Assembly: GCA_910576895.1 (NCBI GenBank)
Contig: CAJTJZ010000072.1
Location: forward strand, 1 to 15,423
Reading direction: 5' to 3'
Length of the DNA: 15,423 nucleotides
DNA from: an uncultured Lachnospiraceae bacterium
Lineage (GTDB): Bacteria > Bacillota > Clostridia > Lachnospirales > Lachnospiraceae
Below the pieces are notes generated by a model. That model was not told where the DNA came from and made no database searches. It was given only the letters and a program-made list of their open reading frames with translations. The position numbers and the translations under genes are program-made. Positions 6,659 through 14,829 of this stretch are shown piece by piece. Numbering within the stretch: the first letter of the stretch is position 1; each line of letters starts with the position of its first letter.

Positions 6659-6693
6659 AATATGAAAATAAAGGTTAGAAAGGAGTACAGGTT

Positions 6694-7050
6694 ATGAAAG
6701 GACAGTTAAGTACAGAATACGGCAAGATTATTATTGATGAAGATGTCATTGCTAGATATGCAGGTTCTGCTGCTGTGGAATGTTTTGGTGTGGTTGGTAT
6801 GGCTTATGTCAGTATGACAGATGGAATTGTAAAATTATTAATGCGTGACAGTTTAAGTCAGGGAGTAAATGTTTCCCTTAATAATAATACAATTAATATT
6901 CAGCTTCATATTATTGTTGCTTATGGCGTTAGTATTTCTGCTGTTGCAGAAAATTTGATTAGCAATGTAAAATATAGTATTGAATCTGGTACAGGTATGA
7001 AAGTCAGCAAAATTGGTGTTTATGTAGAAGGAGTGCGAGTAATTGATTAA
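6694..7050 (+). CDS. Asp23/Gls24-family protein (YloU type)
   Basis: This 118-residue protein belongs to the Asp23/Gls24 envelope-stress family. The match is seen in the start (MKGQLSTEYGKIIIDEDVIARYAGSAAVECFGVVGM), the central strand pattern NTINIQLHIIVAYGVSI and the end KIGVYVEGVRVID. The proteins are small, alpha/beta and cytoplasmic; Staphylococcus Asp23 sits at the membrane through a partner. The short single-domain form next to a DAK2 gene is what is called YloU in Bacillus. The ATG at 6694 follows AGAAAGGAG (6677-6685) at good spacing. It is the first gene of the operon with fakA and recG. A small GTAC...GTAC hairpin followed by five T residues at about 7054-7071 might reduce read-through into fakA, but it is weak. 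The exact role of the family is unknown. Confidence 0.92.
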   Translation: MKGQLSTEYGKIIIDEDVIARYAGSAAVECFGVVGMAYVSMTDGIVKLLMRDSLSQGVNVSLNNNTINIQLHIIVAYGVSISAVAENLISNVKYSIESGTGMKVSKIGVYVEGVRVID

Positions 7051-7114
7051 TATCGTACTTTGTACTCTTTTTAAGCTGTTAGGATTAAAAAAAGAAAAAG
7101 AGGAGGTACTGTAA

Positions 7115-8830
7115 GTGAGTATCCAGACAGTAGATGCAGCAATGTTCCGAAAAATGTTTTTAGCAGGAGCAGCAAGGCTGCAAGAGAGAAAAGAATATAT
7201 CAATGAATTAAATGTATTTCCTGTTCCAGATGGAGATACAGGAACAAATATGACAATGACAATTATGGCAGCAGCAAAGGAAGTAGAAGCCGTTGCAGAG
7301 GATGATTTTAAACTTTTATGCAAAGCAATTTCCAGTGGTTCACTGCGAGGTGCTAGAGGAAATTCCGGTGTTATTTTATCGCAATTATTTCGAGGATTTA
7401 CAAAAGAAATTCGTGATCAAAAGGAAATCAATGCAGAAGTTTTAACAAAGGCATTTCAACGAGCCGTAGAAAGTGCTTACAAAGCAGTTATGAAGCCAAA
7501 AGAAGGAACAATGTTGACAGTTGCTCGTGCTGGTGCTGAAAAATCAGCAGAAATGTTTTTAGAAACAGAAGATTTAACGGTTTATCTTGAAGAAACGCTG
7601 CGTTTTATGAGAGAAACCTTAAATAAAACACCAGAAATGCTTCCTGTTTTAAAGGAAGCTGGCGTTGTTGATTCTGGCGGGGAAGGTCTTATGACAGTAT
7701 TAGAAGGTGCTGTTGATTTTCTAACAGGAAAAACAACACTTTCAACGGTGGATTCTGTAATCCAAAAAGGGACACAGTTAGCAGGTACAAAAAAGACAGT
7801 ACTTCAGGCTTCTTCTGAAAAAGAAGCTGCTGAAATCACTTTTGGCTATTGTACAGAATTTATTATTATGTTAGAAAAGCCTTATGGAAAAGCAGAAGAA
7901 AAAGAGTTTAAATCTTATTTAGAATCCATTGGCGATTGTGTTGTTGCAGTATCCGATGATGATATTGTAAAGGTTCATGTGCACACAAATGATCCGGGAC
8001 TTGCGATTCAAAAAGGGCTTTCTCTTGGTTCTTTAACAAGCATGAAAATTGATAATATGCGAGAAGAACATCATGAGAAATTGATTCATGATGCAGAAAA
8101 ACTTAGTAAGAGTCAAAAGCTGGAACAACAAGAACAAATACAGGAGCAAAAGCAATCAAAACTGCCTTTAAAACCAGTTGGATTTCTTAGTGTTTCTGCA
8201 GGGGATGGTTTAAGTGAGATTTTTAAAGGACTTGGCGTTGATTATGTAATTGAAGGCGGACAGACAATGAATCCAAGTACAGAGGATATTTTAAATGCAA
8301 TTGCAAAAGTAAATGCAGAGAATGTTTTTTTACTTCCAAATAATAAAAATATTATTATGGCAGCAAATCAGGCAAAGGATTTAGTAGAAGATAAAAAAGT
8401 GTTTGTAATTCCATCAAAAACAATTCCACAAGGAATTGCAGCAATGATTCAATATGTAGAAGCTGCATCACCAGAAGAAAATGAAAAAACAATGATACAC
8501 GCAATGCAAATGGTAAAATCAGGGCAGATTACGTATGCAGTCAGAGATACAAGTATTGATGGCAAGGAAATTCATCAAGGAGATTTAATGGGATTAGATG
8601 ATGATGGGATTGAGGCAGTAATGCCAAATGTAAAAGAATGTTTATTTGAACTACTAGAACAAATGATTGATGATGATTCCGAATTTGTCAGTCTTTATTA
8701 TGGAAGTAATGTAAAAAAAGAAGAAGCAGAACAACTTTTAGAAGAACTTACGGAACGATATTTAAGTGTGGAAATAGAATGTAATTATGGAGGACAGCCG
8801 ATTTATTATTATATTATATCGGTAGAATAA
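7115..8830 (+). CDS. fakA: DAK2/FakA-like protein (fatty-acid kinase subunit A family, YloV)
   Basis: This 571-residue protein of the YloV/FakA family is expected to phosphorylate fatty acids held by a FakB (DegV-family) partner, feeding phospholipid synthesis. The N-terminal DhaL-type nucleotide-binding domain (about 1-200) has NVFPVPDGDTGTNM, with D39 and D41 as likely Mg ligands, and GSLRGARGNSGVILSQ. The middle domain keeps C246 (GYCTEF) and H288/H290 (KVHVHTNDPG), which match the metal-binding residues described in staphylococcal FakA. A charged Glu/Gln/Lys linker (about 325-350) leads to a C-terminal DegV-like domain (GFLSVSAGDGLSEIF to the end). The start is a GTG at 7115 behind a strong AGGAGG. 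No fakB is present in the window, so the partner must be encoded elsewhere. The family assignment is secure; activity on fatty acids is inferred from relatives. Confidence 0.92.
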   Translation: MSIQTVDAAMFRKMFLAGAARLQERKEYINELNVFPVPDGDTGTNMTMTIMAAAKEVEAVAEDDFKLLCKAISSGSLRGARGNSGVILSQLFRGFTKEIRDQKEINAEVLTKAFQRAVESAYKAVMKPKEGTMLTVARAGAEKSAEMFLETEDLTVYLEETLRFMRETLNKTPEMLPVLKEAGVVDSGGEGLMTVLEGAVDFLTGKTTLSTVDSVIQKGTQLAGTKKTVLQASSEKEAAEITFGYCTEFIIMLEKPYGKAEEKEFKSYLESIGDCVVAVSDDDIVKVHVHTNDPGLAIQKGLSLGSLTSMKIDNMREEHHEKLIHDAEKLSKSQKLEQQEQIQEQKQSKLPLKPVGFLSVSAGDGLSEIFKGLGVDYVIEGGQTMNPSTEDILNAIAKVNAENVFLLPNNKNIIMAANQAKDLVEDKKVFVIPSKTIPQGIAAMIQYVEAASPEENEKTMIHAMQMVKSGQITYAVRDTSIDGKEIHQGDLMGLDDDGIEAVMPNVKECLFELLEQMIDDDSEFVSLYYGSNVKKEEAEQLLEELTERYLSVEIECNYGGQPIYYYIISVE

Positions 8831-8865
8831 AGAAAACGAAAAAAGAAAGGAATAGAAGCGAAAGT

Positions 8866-10905
8866 ATGCAACAGACAGATCCAGTTTCATCTTTAAAAGG
8901 TGTGGGAGAAAAGACAGAAAAGTTATTAGCGAAGTTATCTATTTATACAATTATAGATTTGCTAACACATTTTCCAAAAAATTATGATATTTATGAAAAT
9001 ATCTGTCCGATTGCTCTTTTAGAAGAAGGAAAAAAGGCTGCAATTGAAGGTACTTTAGTAAAAGAACCAACCATTCTTGCAAAGAAAAATCTAACAATTC
9101 TTCAAGTGCGGTTAAGGGATGCCAGTGGTTCTATTCTACTTACTTGGTTTCATATGCCATTTTTAAAAAAATCGCTTCACCTTGGAACAAGTTATATTAT
9201 GCGTGGTACAGTGATGAGAAAAAATGGTATGCTTACAATGGATCAGCCCTTGATATTATCAAAAGAAGAATTTTTTCATCGTCTCCTTGTATTGCAGCCT
9301 TGCTATGCCCTAACAGCAGGAATAACAAATAATGGATTGACAAAATTAATGAAACAGGCAATCCATGAAATAGATTTTGGTGAAGATCTGCTTCCCTTAG
9401 AAATAAAAAAAGAGGAAGATTTGATGGATTATAAAGATGCAATCAAAGCTATTCATTTCCCAAAAGATAAAGAAGAAATGTTAAAAGCAAGAAAGCGTCT
9501 TGTATTTGATGATTTTTTCTATTTTACGGCTGCTATACAATTATTAAAGCAGAATAAAAGTAGAACTTGTAACTATCATAAAATTATATTTACAGAGGAA
9601 TGTAAGAAATTTGTGGATTCTCTTTCCTTTTCATTGACAAATGCTCAAAAACGTGTACTTTTAGAAATAAAGCAAGATTTAGAGAGTGCTTATACTATGA
9701 ATCGTTTAGTACAGGGAGATGTTGGTTCAGGAAAAACGGTACTTGCAGAACTTGCCTTACTTGCAAGTGGCTTAAATCATTATCAGGGTTGTTTTATGAC
9801 ACCTACCGAGGTGCTTGCAAAACAGCATTTTGAAAGTTTATCAAAAGATTTAGAACCATATGGATTACATGTCTTATTATTAATTGGTTCTATGACAGCA
9901 AAAGAAAAGCGAGAACGATATCAGTTAATAGAAAACCATAAGGCGGATATTATTATTGGAACGCATGCATTAATTACAGAAAAAGTAGTCTATCATAATC
10001 TGGGACTTGTGATTACAGATGAACAACATCGGTTTGGTGTTAGGCAAAGAGAAGCATTAGCAGGAAAAGGAACGTTTCCCCATGTTCTTGTTATGAGTGC
10101 AACACCAATTCCAAGAACACTTGCAATTATTCTTTATGGAGATTTGGATGTTTCGATTGTAGATGAGCTTCCAGCAAGCAGACTTCCCATTAAAAATTGT
10201 GTTGTTGATACAAATTATCGTCCGGCTGCTTATCGTTTTATACAACAAGAGGTAACACTTGGACATCAAGTCTACATTATTTGTCCTATGGTAGAGGAAA
10301 GTGAAACAATGGATGCCGAAAATGTAATCAGTTATACACAACAGCTAAAAGAGATTATGCCAAGAAATATAACCATTGCTTATTTACATGGGAAAATGAA
10401 ACCAAAAGAGAAAAATGAAATTATGGAAAAATTTTTATTAGGAGAAATACATATTTTGATTTCTACAACAGTTGTAGAAGTTGGTGTCAATGTAGTAAAT
10501 GCAACGGTTATGATGGTGGAAAATGCGGAACGGTTTGGACTAGCACAACTGCATCAATTACGTGGACGTGTTGGCAGAGGAAAGGAACAGTCTTACTGTA
10601 TTTTTATGACAGGAATGCAGGGGAAGGAAGTCAAAGAACGATTAGAGATTTTACAGCATTCTAATGATGGTTTCGTAATAGCTAATGAAGATTTAAAATT
10701 ACGTGGACCGGGGGATTTATTTGGAATCCGTCAAAGTGGAACAATAGAATTTCAGCTTGGTGATATTTATAATGATTCCAATATTTTAATGCAGGCAAAT
10801 CTTGCAGCAAAAAAGTTATTAGAAAAATATGGAGAAAATCTGTTTATAAAATTTCCGCAATTAGAGAATAAAATTGGACATTATATAGGACAGATATCAT
10901 TATAA
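8866..10905 (+). CDS. recG: ATP-dependent DNA helicase RecG
   Basis: This 679-residue protein has full RecG length. RecG remodels stalled replication forks and Holliday junctions. An N-terminal helix-hairpin-helix-like start (LKGVGEKTEKLL, about 10-21) and an OB-fold wedge domain (about 55-150) precede two helicase domains. Walker A is GDVGSGKT (284-291, K290), Walker B is DEQH (385-388), motif III is SATPIPRTLA, and the C-terminal motifs are TTVVEVGVNVVNATVMMVENAERFGLAQLHQLRGRVGRG, given here as family blocks, followed by RGPGDLFGIRQSG. The ATG at 8866 is 15 bases after an AAAGGA, slightly far but the best start, since the protein then begins as RecG proteins normally do. It follows fakA by 35 bases and is followed closely by the AAA+ ATPase gene. 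It looks complete and functional. Confidence 0.98.
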   Translation: MQQTDPVSSLKGVGEKTEKLLAKLSIYTIIDLLTHFPKNYDIYENICPIALLEEGKKAAIEGTLVKEPTILAKKNLTILQVRLRDASGSILLTWFHMPFLKKSLHLGTSYIMRGTVMRKNGMLTMDQPLILSKEEFFHRLLVLQPCYALTAGITNNGLTKLMKQAIHEIDFGEDLLPLEIKKEEDLMDYKDAIKAIHFPKDKEEMLKARKRLVFDDFFYFTAAIQLLKQNKSRTCNYHKIIFTEECKKFVDSLSFSLTNAQKRVLLEIKQDLESAYTMNRLVQGDVGSGKTVLAELALLASGLNHYQGCFMTPTEVLAKQHFESLSKDLEPYGLHVLLLIGSMTAKEKRERYQLIENHKADIIIGTHALITEKVVYHNLGLVITDEQHRFGVRQREALAGKGTFPHVLVMSATPIPRTLAIILYGDLDVSIVDELPASRLPIKNCVVDTNYRPAAYRFIQQEVTLGHQVYIICPMVEESETMDAENVISYTQQLKEIMPRNITIAYLHGKMKPKEKNEIMEKFLLGEIHILISTTVVEVGVNVVNATVMMVENAERFGLAQLHQLRGRVGRGKEQSYCIFMTGMQGKEVKERLEILQHSNDGFVIANEDLKLRGPGDLFGIRQSGTIEFQLGDIYNDSNILMQANLAAKKLLEKYGENLFIKFPQLENKIGHYIGQISL

Positions 10906-10920
10906 GGAGTGAAAAGAAAC

Positions 10921-12966
10921 ATGGTACAAGCAATGACAGAACAAGAGCTTTTTCAGGCAGCAAGAGCCAATTATGAGCATTTGGTAAAAATTTGCGAACG
11001 TCTGGAACTGGATGGATATTGGGAAAAACCACAGAAAATTATAAAACAGCCCATTATATTGACATTAACTATCTATGTGCAGTCTGTACTTGTATTGTAT
11101 ACAGTTTATGCAAAATGTTTGACTCCGCAAATGAAGTTATGGCTGCGAGCGATTGCAGGAGAAGATGCCATTCGTGTAATGGATATAGATACAAATGAAA
11201 ATATTTTAAAGCTGGCAAGAAAAATCACATATTCTCCACCGATTTTATTACAATTATGTGGACTAACCGATAGAGAGAATGGAACAGAAACAGCTTGTGT
11301 TTTTTTGGATTCCATGTTAAATATGATTTTAATTATCGCCTGTCAAGCAGGAAGCAGTACAGGAGATATGACAAGATTTATTCAGGAATATTATCAGCAT
11401 ATTCAAGTATTTTTAAATCAAGATACTGCAAATGAAAAAATGAATACACGCTATTTATTTCGGAAATTAAGCTGTGAGCGAATTGAAGATAGTCTTTGCT
11501 TTTATATTGAGGATAGACAAAGAATACAAAAGCAGAAAAAAATGAAAGAAGATTTAAAACGATTAGAACTTTCTGAAAATAAAAGACGAAGAACGCATTT
11601 AGAAAAAGAAAAAGAAGAGAAAAGTTATGTTTCTGTATCATCAGATAATATTGTATGGGAGCAAAAGGAGCAATTAAAACAGCAGCCAGAACAATTAAAA
11701 GAAGAAAATAATAAAATAGTAGAAAAAGAAATACAGGAAAAAGATAATGATATTAAAATACAAAAGAAGGAAAAGATACAAAATACGGATTCCATATTTT
11801 TAGAGATTTCTGAGCATAGAGAACTTTTAGAAATTGTACTACAAGAGCCGATTATTTATGAAAAGAGTATTGCAGAATTTGAAGTTTTAAATATAAATGA
11901 ACGAAGTAGTCAGCCAAAAGCAAAAGAGTGGGCAAGTATAAAGAAACGAATATGGAAGGATAGTGCAAAAAAAAGGCAAAAAAAAGAAGCAGAGCTTACA
12001 CAAAAAAAGGAAAAAGAAAAAGAAGAAACAGTAATAAAACAAGAATTAAAGCAAGAACAAAAGAAGATAGTAGAAACGATTCCTGATATGGAGGATATAA
12101 AAAAAGGCTTTCATAGCTTAAAGGAAAAAATGGAAGCAGTAAAAACAAGAGAACTTGATCATCTTTTGGAAGAATTAAATTCTTTAATTGGGTTGGAATC
12201 AGTAAAAGAGGAAATTAATTCTTTGATCAATTTAATTAAAGTACGAAAAATGAGAGAAAAATTTGATATGCCAATGATGGATATGACATATCATATGGTA
12301 TTTACTGGAAGTCCGGGAACAGGAAAGACAACAGTAGCACGTCTTATGGCAAAAATTTATAAAGAACTTGGAATTTTATCAAAAGGGAATTTAGTAGAAA
12401 CTGATAGAAGTGGATTAGTCGCAGGTTATATTGGACAAACAGCAATTAAAGTAAAAGAGGTTGTAGAATCTGCACTTGGTGGTGTTTTATTTATTGATGA
12501 AGCATATTCTTTAACAAATGGAAATAGAACAGAGGATTTTGGCAGTGAAGTAATTGATACCTTAGTAAAGCTAATGGAAGATCATAGAGATGATCTTGTT
12601 GTAATTACAGCAGGGTATACAAAAGAAATGAAAGAATTTTTAAAATCAAATTCTGGGCTTGTTTCCCGTTTTAATAAATTTATTGAATTTAGTGATTATA
12701 CAGATACAGAACTTTTGGATATTTTAGATAGTATGGCTGTAAAAGCAGGATTTCATTTGCAACCTTTAGCAAGAATACAACTTGGTGGGCAGCTTGGATC
12801 TATGACAGAAAAGAAACGGCGTGAATTTGGCAATGCCAGAGGAATCCGAAATGTTTTTGAAAAAGTTGTAGTCAACCAAGCTAATCGAATTGTTGGCGTA
12901 AAAAATCCAACCAAGGAGGAACTTACGCTTTTAACAGAAGAAGATGTATATCATGTTATATTATAA
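10921..12966 (+). CDS. AAA+ ATPase of CbbX/SpoVK type with a long charged linker and an unusual N-terminal domain
   Basis: This 681-residue protein has three parts. Residues 1-185 form a helical region with a hydrophobic stretch (about 44-64, IILTLTIYVQSVLVLYTVYA); it resembles no domain I can name surely, though a degenerate TerB-like fold is possible. Residues 190-420 are a very charged Lys/Glu/Gln-rich coiled-coil or disordered linker. The C-terminal third (about 430-681) is a CbbX/SpoVK-type AAA+ module: Walker A GSPGTGKT (463-470, K469), Walker B FIDEA (D526, E527), sensor 1 VITAGY (561-566), arginine finger SRF (R583) and sensor 2 ARGIRN (R640, R643). Related ATPases remodel proteins as hexamers. 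I prefer the ATG at 10921 because AAGGAG (10904-10909) lies 11 bases before it; a GTG at 10909 would overlap that site. It follows recG by only 15 bases, so it shares the operon. The target is unknown. Confidence 0.88.
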   Translation: MVQAMTEQELFQAARANYEHLVKICERLELDGYWEKPQKIIKQPIILTLTIYVQSVLVLYTVYAKCLTPQMKLWLRAIAGEDAIRVMDIDTNENILKLARKITYSPPILLQLCGLTDRENGTETACVFLDSMLNMILIIACQAGSSTGDMTRFIQEYYQHIQVFLNQDTANEKMNTRYLFRKLSCERIEDSLCFYIEDRQRIQKQKKMKEDLKRLELSENKRRRTHLEKEKEEKSYVSVSSDNIVWEQKEQLKQQPEQLKEENNKIVEKEIQEKDNDIKIQKKEKIQNTDSIFLEISEHRELLEIVLQEPIIYEKSIAEFEVLNINERSSQPKAKEWASIKKRIWKDSAKKRQKKEAELTQKKEKEKEETVIKQELKQEQKKIVETIPDMEDIKKGFHSLKEKMEAVKTRELDHLLEELNSLIGLESVKEEINSLINLIKVRKMREKFDMPMMDMTYHMVFTGSPGTGKTTVARLMAKIYKELGILSKGNLVETDRSGLVAGYIGQTAIKVKEVVESALGGVLFIDEAYSLTNGNRTEDFGSEVIDTLVKLMEDHRDDLVVITAGYTKEMKEFLKSNSGLVSRFNKFIEFSDYTDTELLDILDSMAVKAGFHLQPLARIQLGGQLGSMTEKKRREFGNARGIRNVFEKVVVNQANRIVGVKNPTKEELTLLTEEDVYHVIL

Positions 12967-13031
12967 TTTGGAAATGATTTATACTGTCAGTCAAAAAATC
13001 GGACTATCTAATATAAAGTGATGTGCACCAT

Positions 13032-13069
13032 TTTATAAGTGAAAAAGGGAAGAAATTTTCACTTATAAA
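13032..13069 (+). repeat. Perfect 14-bp inverted repeat upstream of the GH43 gene
   Basis: TTTATAAGTGAAAA (13032-13045) is matched exactly by TTTTCACTTATAAA (13056-13069) around a 10-base centre, AGGGAAGAAA. No T-run follows on the + strand, so it is not a normal terminator. It lies 16 bases before the GH43 ribosome binding site (GGAGG, 13085-13089). The likely roles are a repressor or activator operator, or an mRNA leader hairpin. The rest of the 129-base gap after the ATPase gene holds only a weak promoter-like stretch (TAATAT near 13010). Confidence 0.7.
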
Positions 13070-13095
13070 TATAAGATAATGTATGGAGGAAATTT

Positions 13096-14751
13096 ATGAA
13101 AAATGGTAAGTGGATTCAGAAAATAGTCTGTTTATTTATTCTTATTTTAGGATTCTCTTTTTGTCTAAATGGATGTGGAAAAAAAGAAAAACAAGACGAG
13201 GATAAGGAGTCAAAGAAACAGGAGACTTTAATAAAAGAGGAAGAAACAGAGGATGATAAGGAAACCATTGTAATTTCTGATCTTTCTGAACGCATAAAGA
13301 AAGATAGTTATAGAAATCAAACAGCAATTCATGATGCCTGTTTATTTAAAGATGGTAATCTCTATTATGCATTTGGTTCTCATATGGCAGCGGCAACTTC
13401 AACGGATCTTTGGAACTGGGAAATTATTGCAAATGGTGTAACAAAGAAAAATAAATTATTTCAAGGTCTTCTTGGCAGTGATGCTTATGCATGGTGTGGA
13501 AAAAATGAGAGTAATAAATATTCTTTTTGGGGACCGGATGTTATTTATAATAGTAAAATGAGAAAATATTGTATGTATTTTGCCGTTCGTGGGGAGAATG
13601 GGAGATCTTCTATTTGTCTTGCGGTAGCAGATAGTGTTTCTGGACCATTTACATTTGTTGATAGAGTGCTTGATAGCGGATTTCATAAAGAGGATGGTAA
13701 AAAAACACTTGCAGGAAAAAAATTTGGAAAAAAGAAACTTGCAAAAAGAGGATATTTTGATAAAGATGGAAAATTTGATGATAAGAATTATCCAGCAGCA
13801 CTAGATCCTTCTGTATTTTATGATGCTGATGGCAATCTCTGGATGGTATATGGCTCTTGGAATGGCGGTATTTATATGTTAGAACTTGATAAAAAGACAG
13901 GGCTTCCAATTGCAATTGAGGATCAAAAAGAAGAAGAAATTGATGCTTATTTTGGAAAACATATTTTAGGATATGGAAATGAATCTTGTGAAGCACCTTA
14001 TATTTTATATCAGGAAGAACAGGGATACTATTATTTATTTGTTTCTTATGGAAGTATTTCTAGTGATGGAGGCTATGATATTAGGGAATTTCGTTCAGAA
14101 AATGTAACAGGTCCTTATCTTGATGCTATGGGTCAGTCTTGGACAAAAGAAATTGAAGATCACAGTAATGTAGGAGTAAAATTGATTGGAAATTATTGCC
14201 TGCCAAGCAATGCAGAAGGATATGTATCTTCTGGACATCCTGCAGTAATTACAGATAGTGATGGACGCTATTTATTAGTACATCATACACGCTTTGATGA
14301 TGGAAAAGAAGATTTTGAACTTCGGATACGTCAATTATTTTTTAATGAAAATGGCTGGCTTGTGGCCGATCCTTTTAATGTAAATAATATAAAAAAGAAA
14401 GAGGAGTTAAAAGAAAGTGGATATGGCTCTAGAAAACTTCTTGGAACATATTATATTATTGAACCGGGGACAGAGATTACAGATGATATAAAAAAGGCAA
14501 GAGTAGTGGAACTGGCAGAAGAAGGAAAAGTGCTTGGAGCAGGTTCTGATGATTATTGGGAAAAAATTGATGGTATGCCATATGCAAATATTACGCTAGA
14601 TCAAAAGACATATCAGGGAATTTTTATAAAACAAAAAGATGAAGGTAATGACAATGTTATGGTATTTTCTGGTATTTGCAATGAAAATAATCAAGCAATT
14701 TGGGCAGTGAAATATTTAGAGCTTGGAGAACAAGGTAATATGGCACAGTAA
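13096..14751 (+). CDS. Secreted lipoprotein, glycoside hydrolase family 43, endo-1,5-alpha-L-arabinanase-like
   Basis: This 551-residue surface lipoprotein is likely to cut alpha-1,5-arabinan from plant pectin. A signal peptide with a lipobox (LNGC, Cys27) is followed by a charged tether (about 28-65). The five-bladed propeller of GH43 begins at IHDACLFKDGNLYYAFGSH, where D80 is the expected catalytic base. ALDPSVFYDADGNLWMVYGS carries D237, the expected pKa-tuning Asp, and CEAPYI carries E299, the expected acid. H381 in SSGHPAV matches the conserved central histidine of arabinanases. WGPD (145-148), GSWNGGIYMLELD and LRIRQLFFNENGWLVADPF also fit Abn2-like enzymes. A C-terminal beta domain (about 440-551) matches the extra domain of that group. 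A Lys-rich insertion (about 200-228) precedes D237. The ATG follows GGAGG. No transporter or regulator for arabinose is nearby. Other GH43 specificities cannot be excluded. Confidence 0.88.
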   Translation: MKNGKWIQKIVCLFILILGFSFCLNGCGKKEKQDEDKESKKQETLIKEEETEDDKETIVISDLSERIKKDSYRNQTAIHDACLFKDGNLYYAFGSHMAAATSTDLWNWEIIANGVTKKNKLFQGLLGSDAYAWCGKNESNKYSFWGPDVIYNSKMRKYCMYFAVRGENGRSSICLAVADSVSGPFTFVDRVLDSGFHKEDGKKTLAGKKFGKKKLAKRGYFDKDGKFDDKNYPAALDPSVFYDADGNLWMVYGSWNGGIYMLELDKKTGLPIAIEDQKEEEIDAYFGKHILGYGNESCEAPYILYQEEQGYYYLFVSYGSISSDGGYDIREFRSENVTGPYLDAMGQSWTKEIEDHSNVGVKLIGNYCLPSNAEGYVSSGHPAVITDSDGRYLLVHHTRFDDGKEDFELRIRQLFFNENGWLVADPFNVNNIKKKEELKESGYGSRKLLGTYYIIEPGTEITDDIKKARVVELAEEGKVLGAGSDDYWEKIDGMPYANITLDQKTYQGIFIKQKDEGNDNVMVFSGICNENNQAIWAVKYLELGEQGNMAQ

Positions 14752-14775
14752 GTAAAACTATAAGATATAATATTG

Positions 14776-14797
14776 TTATAATTTGCTATAATTATAA
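14776..14797 (+). repeat. AT-only inverted repeat between GH43 and the beta-CASP gene
   Basis: TTATAAT (14776-14782) and ATTATAA (14791-14797) form a perfect 7-bp dyad with an 8-base centre, in a very AT-rich 78-base gap. It has no G or C pairs and no T-run, so it is a poor terminator. It contains TATAAT at 14787-14792, which may be a -10 element for the next gene, but no good -35 was found. Confidence 0.35.
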
Positions 14798-14829
14798 AGA
14801 GATATAGAAATTAATTAGGGGGTGTCACT

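Noticed and set aside
6853..7323. A 156-codon open frame on the minus strand across asp23 and the start of fakA
   Set aside because: It is antisense to two clear genes, has low-complexity Ser/Ile/Asn-rich content and no ribosome binding site; it is a shadow of AT-rich coding DNA.
11500..12180. Repetitive AAA/GAA-rich stretch as a DNA repeat array
   Set aside because: It is the Lys/Glu/Gln-rich linker of the AAA+ protein with no fixed repeat period and an intact reading frame.
12967..13095. The 13032-13069 dyad as an intrinsic terminator for the ATPase operon
   Set aside because: The stem is AT-rich and no T-run follows it on the + strand, so an operator or leader hairpin role fits better.
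13649..13996. A 115-codon minus-strand open frame inside the GH43 gene
   Set aside because: It lies wholly within a well-supported coding region, is rich in His, Gln, Leu and Phe as expected for an antisense shadow, and has no start signals.
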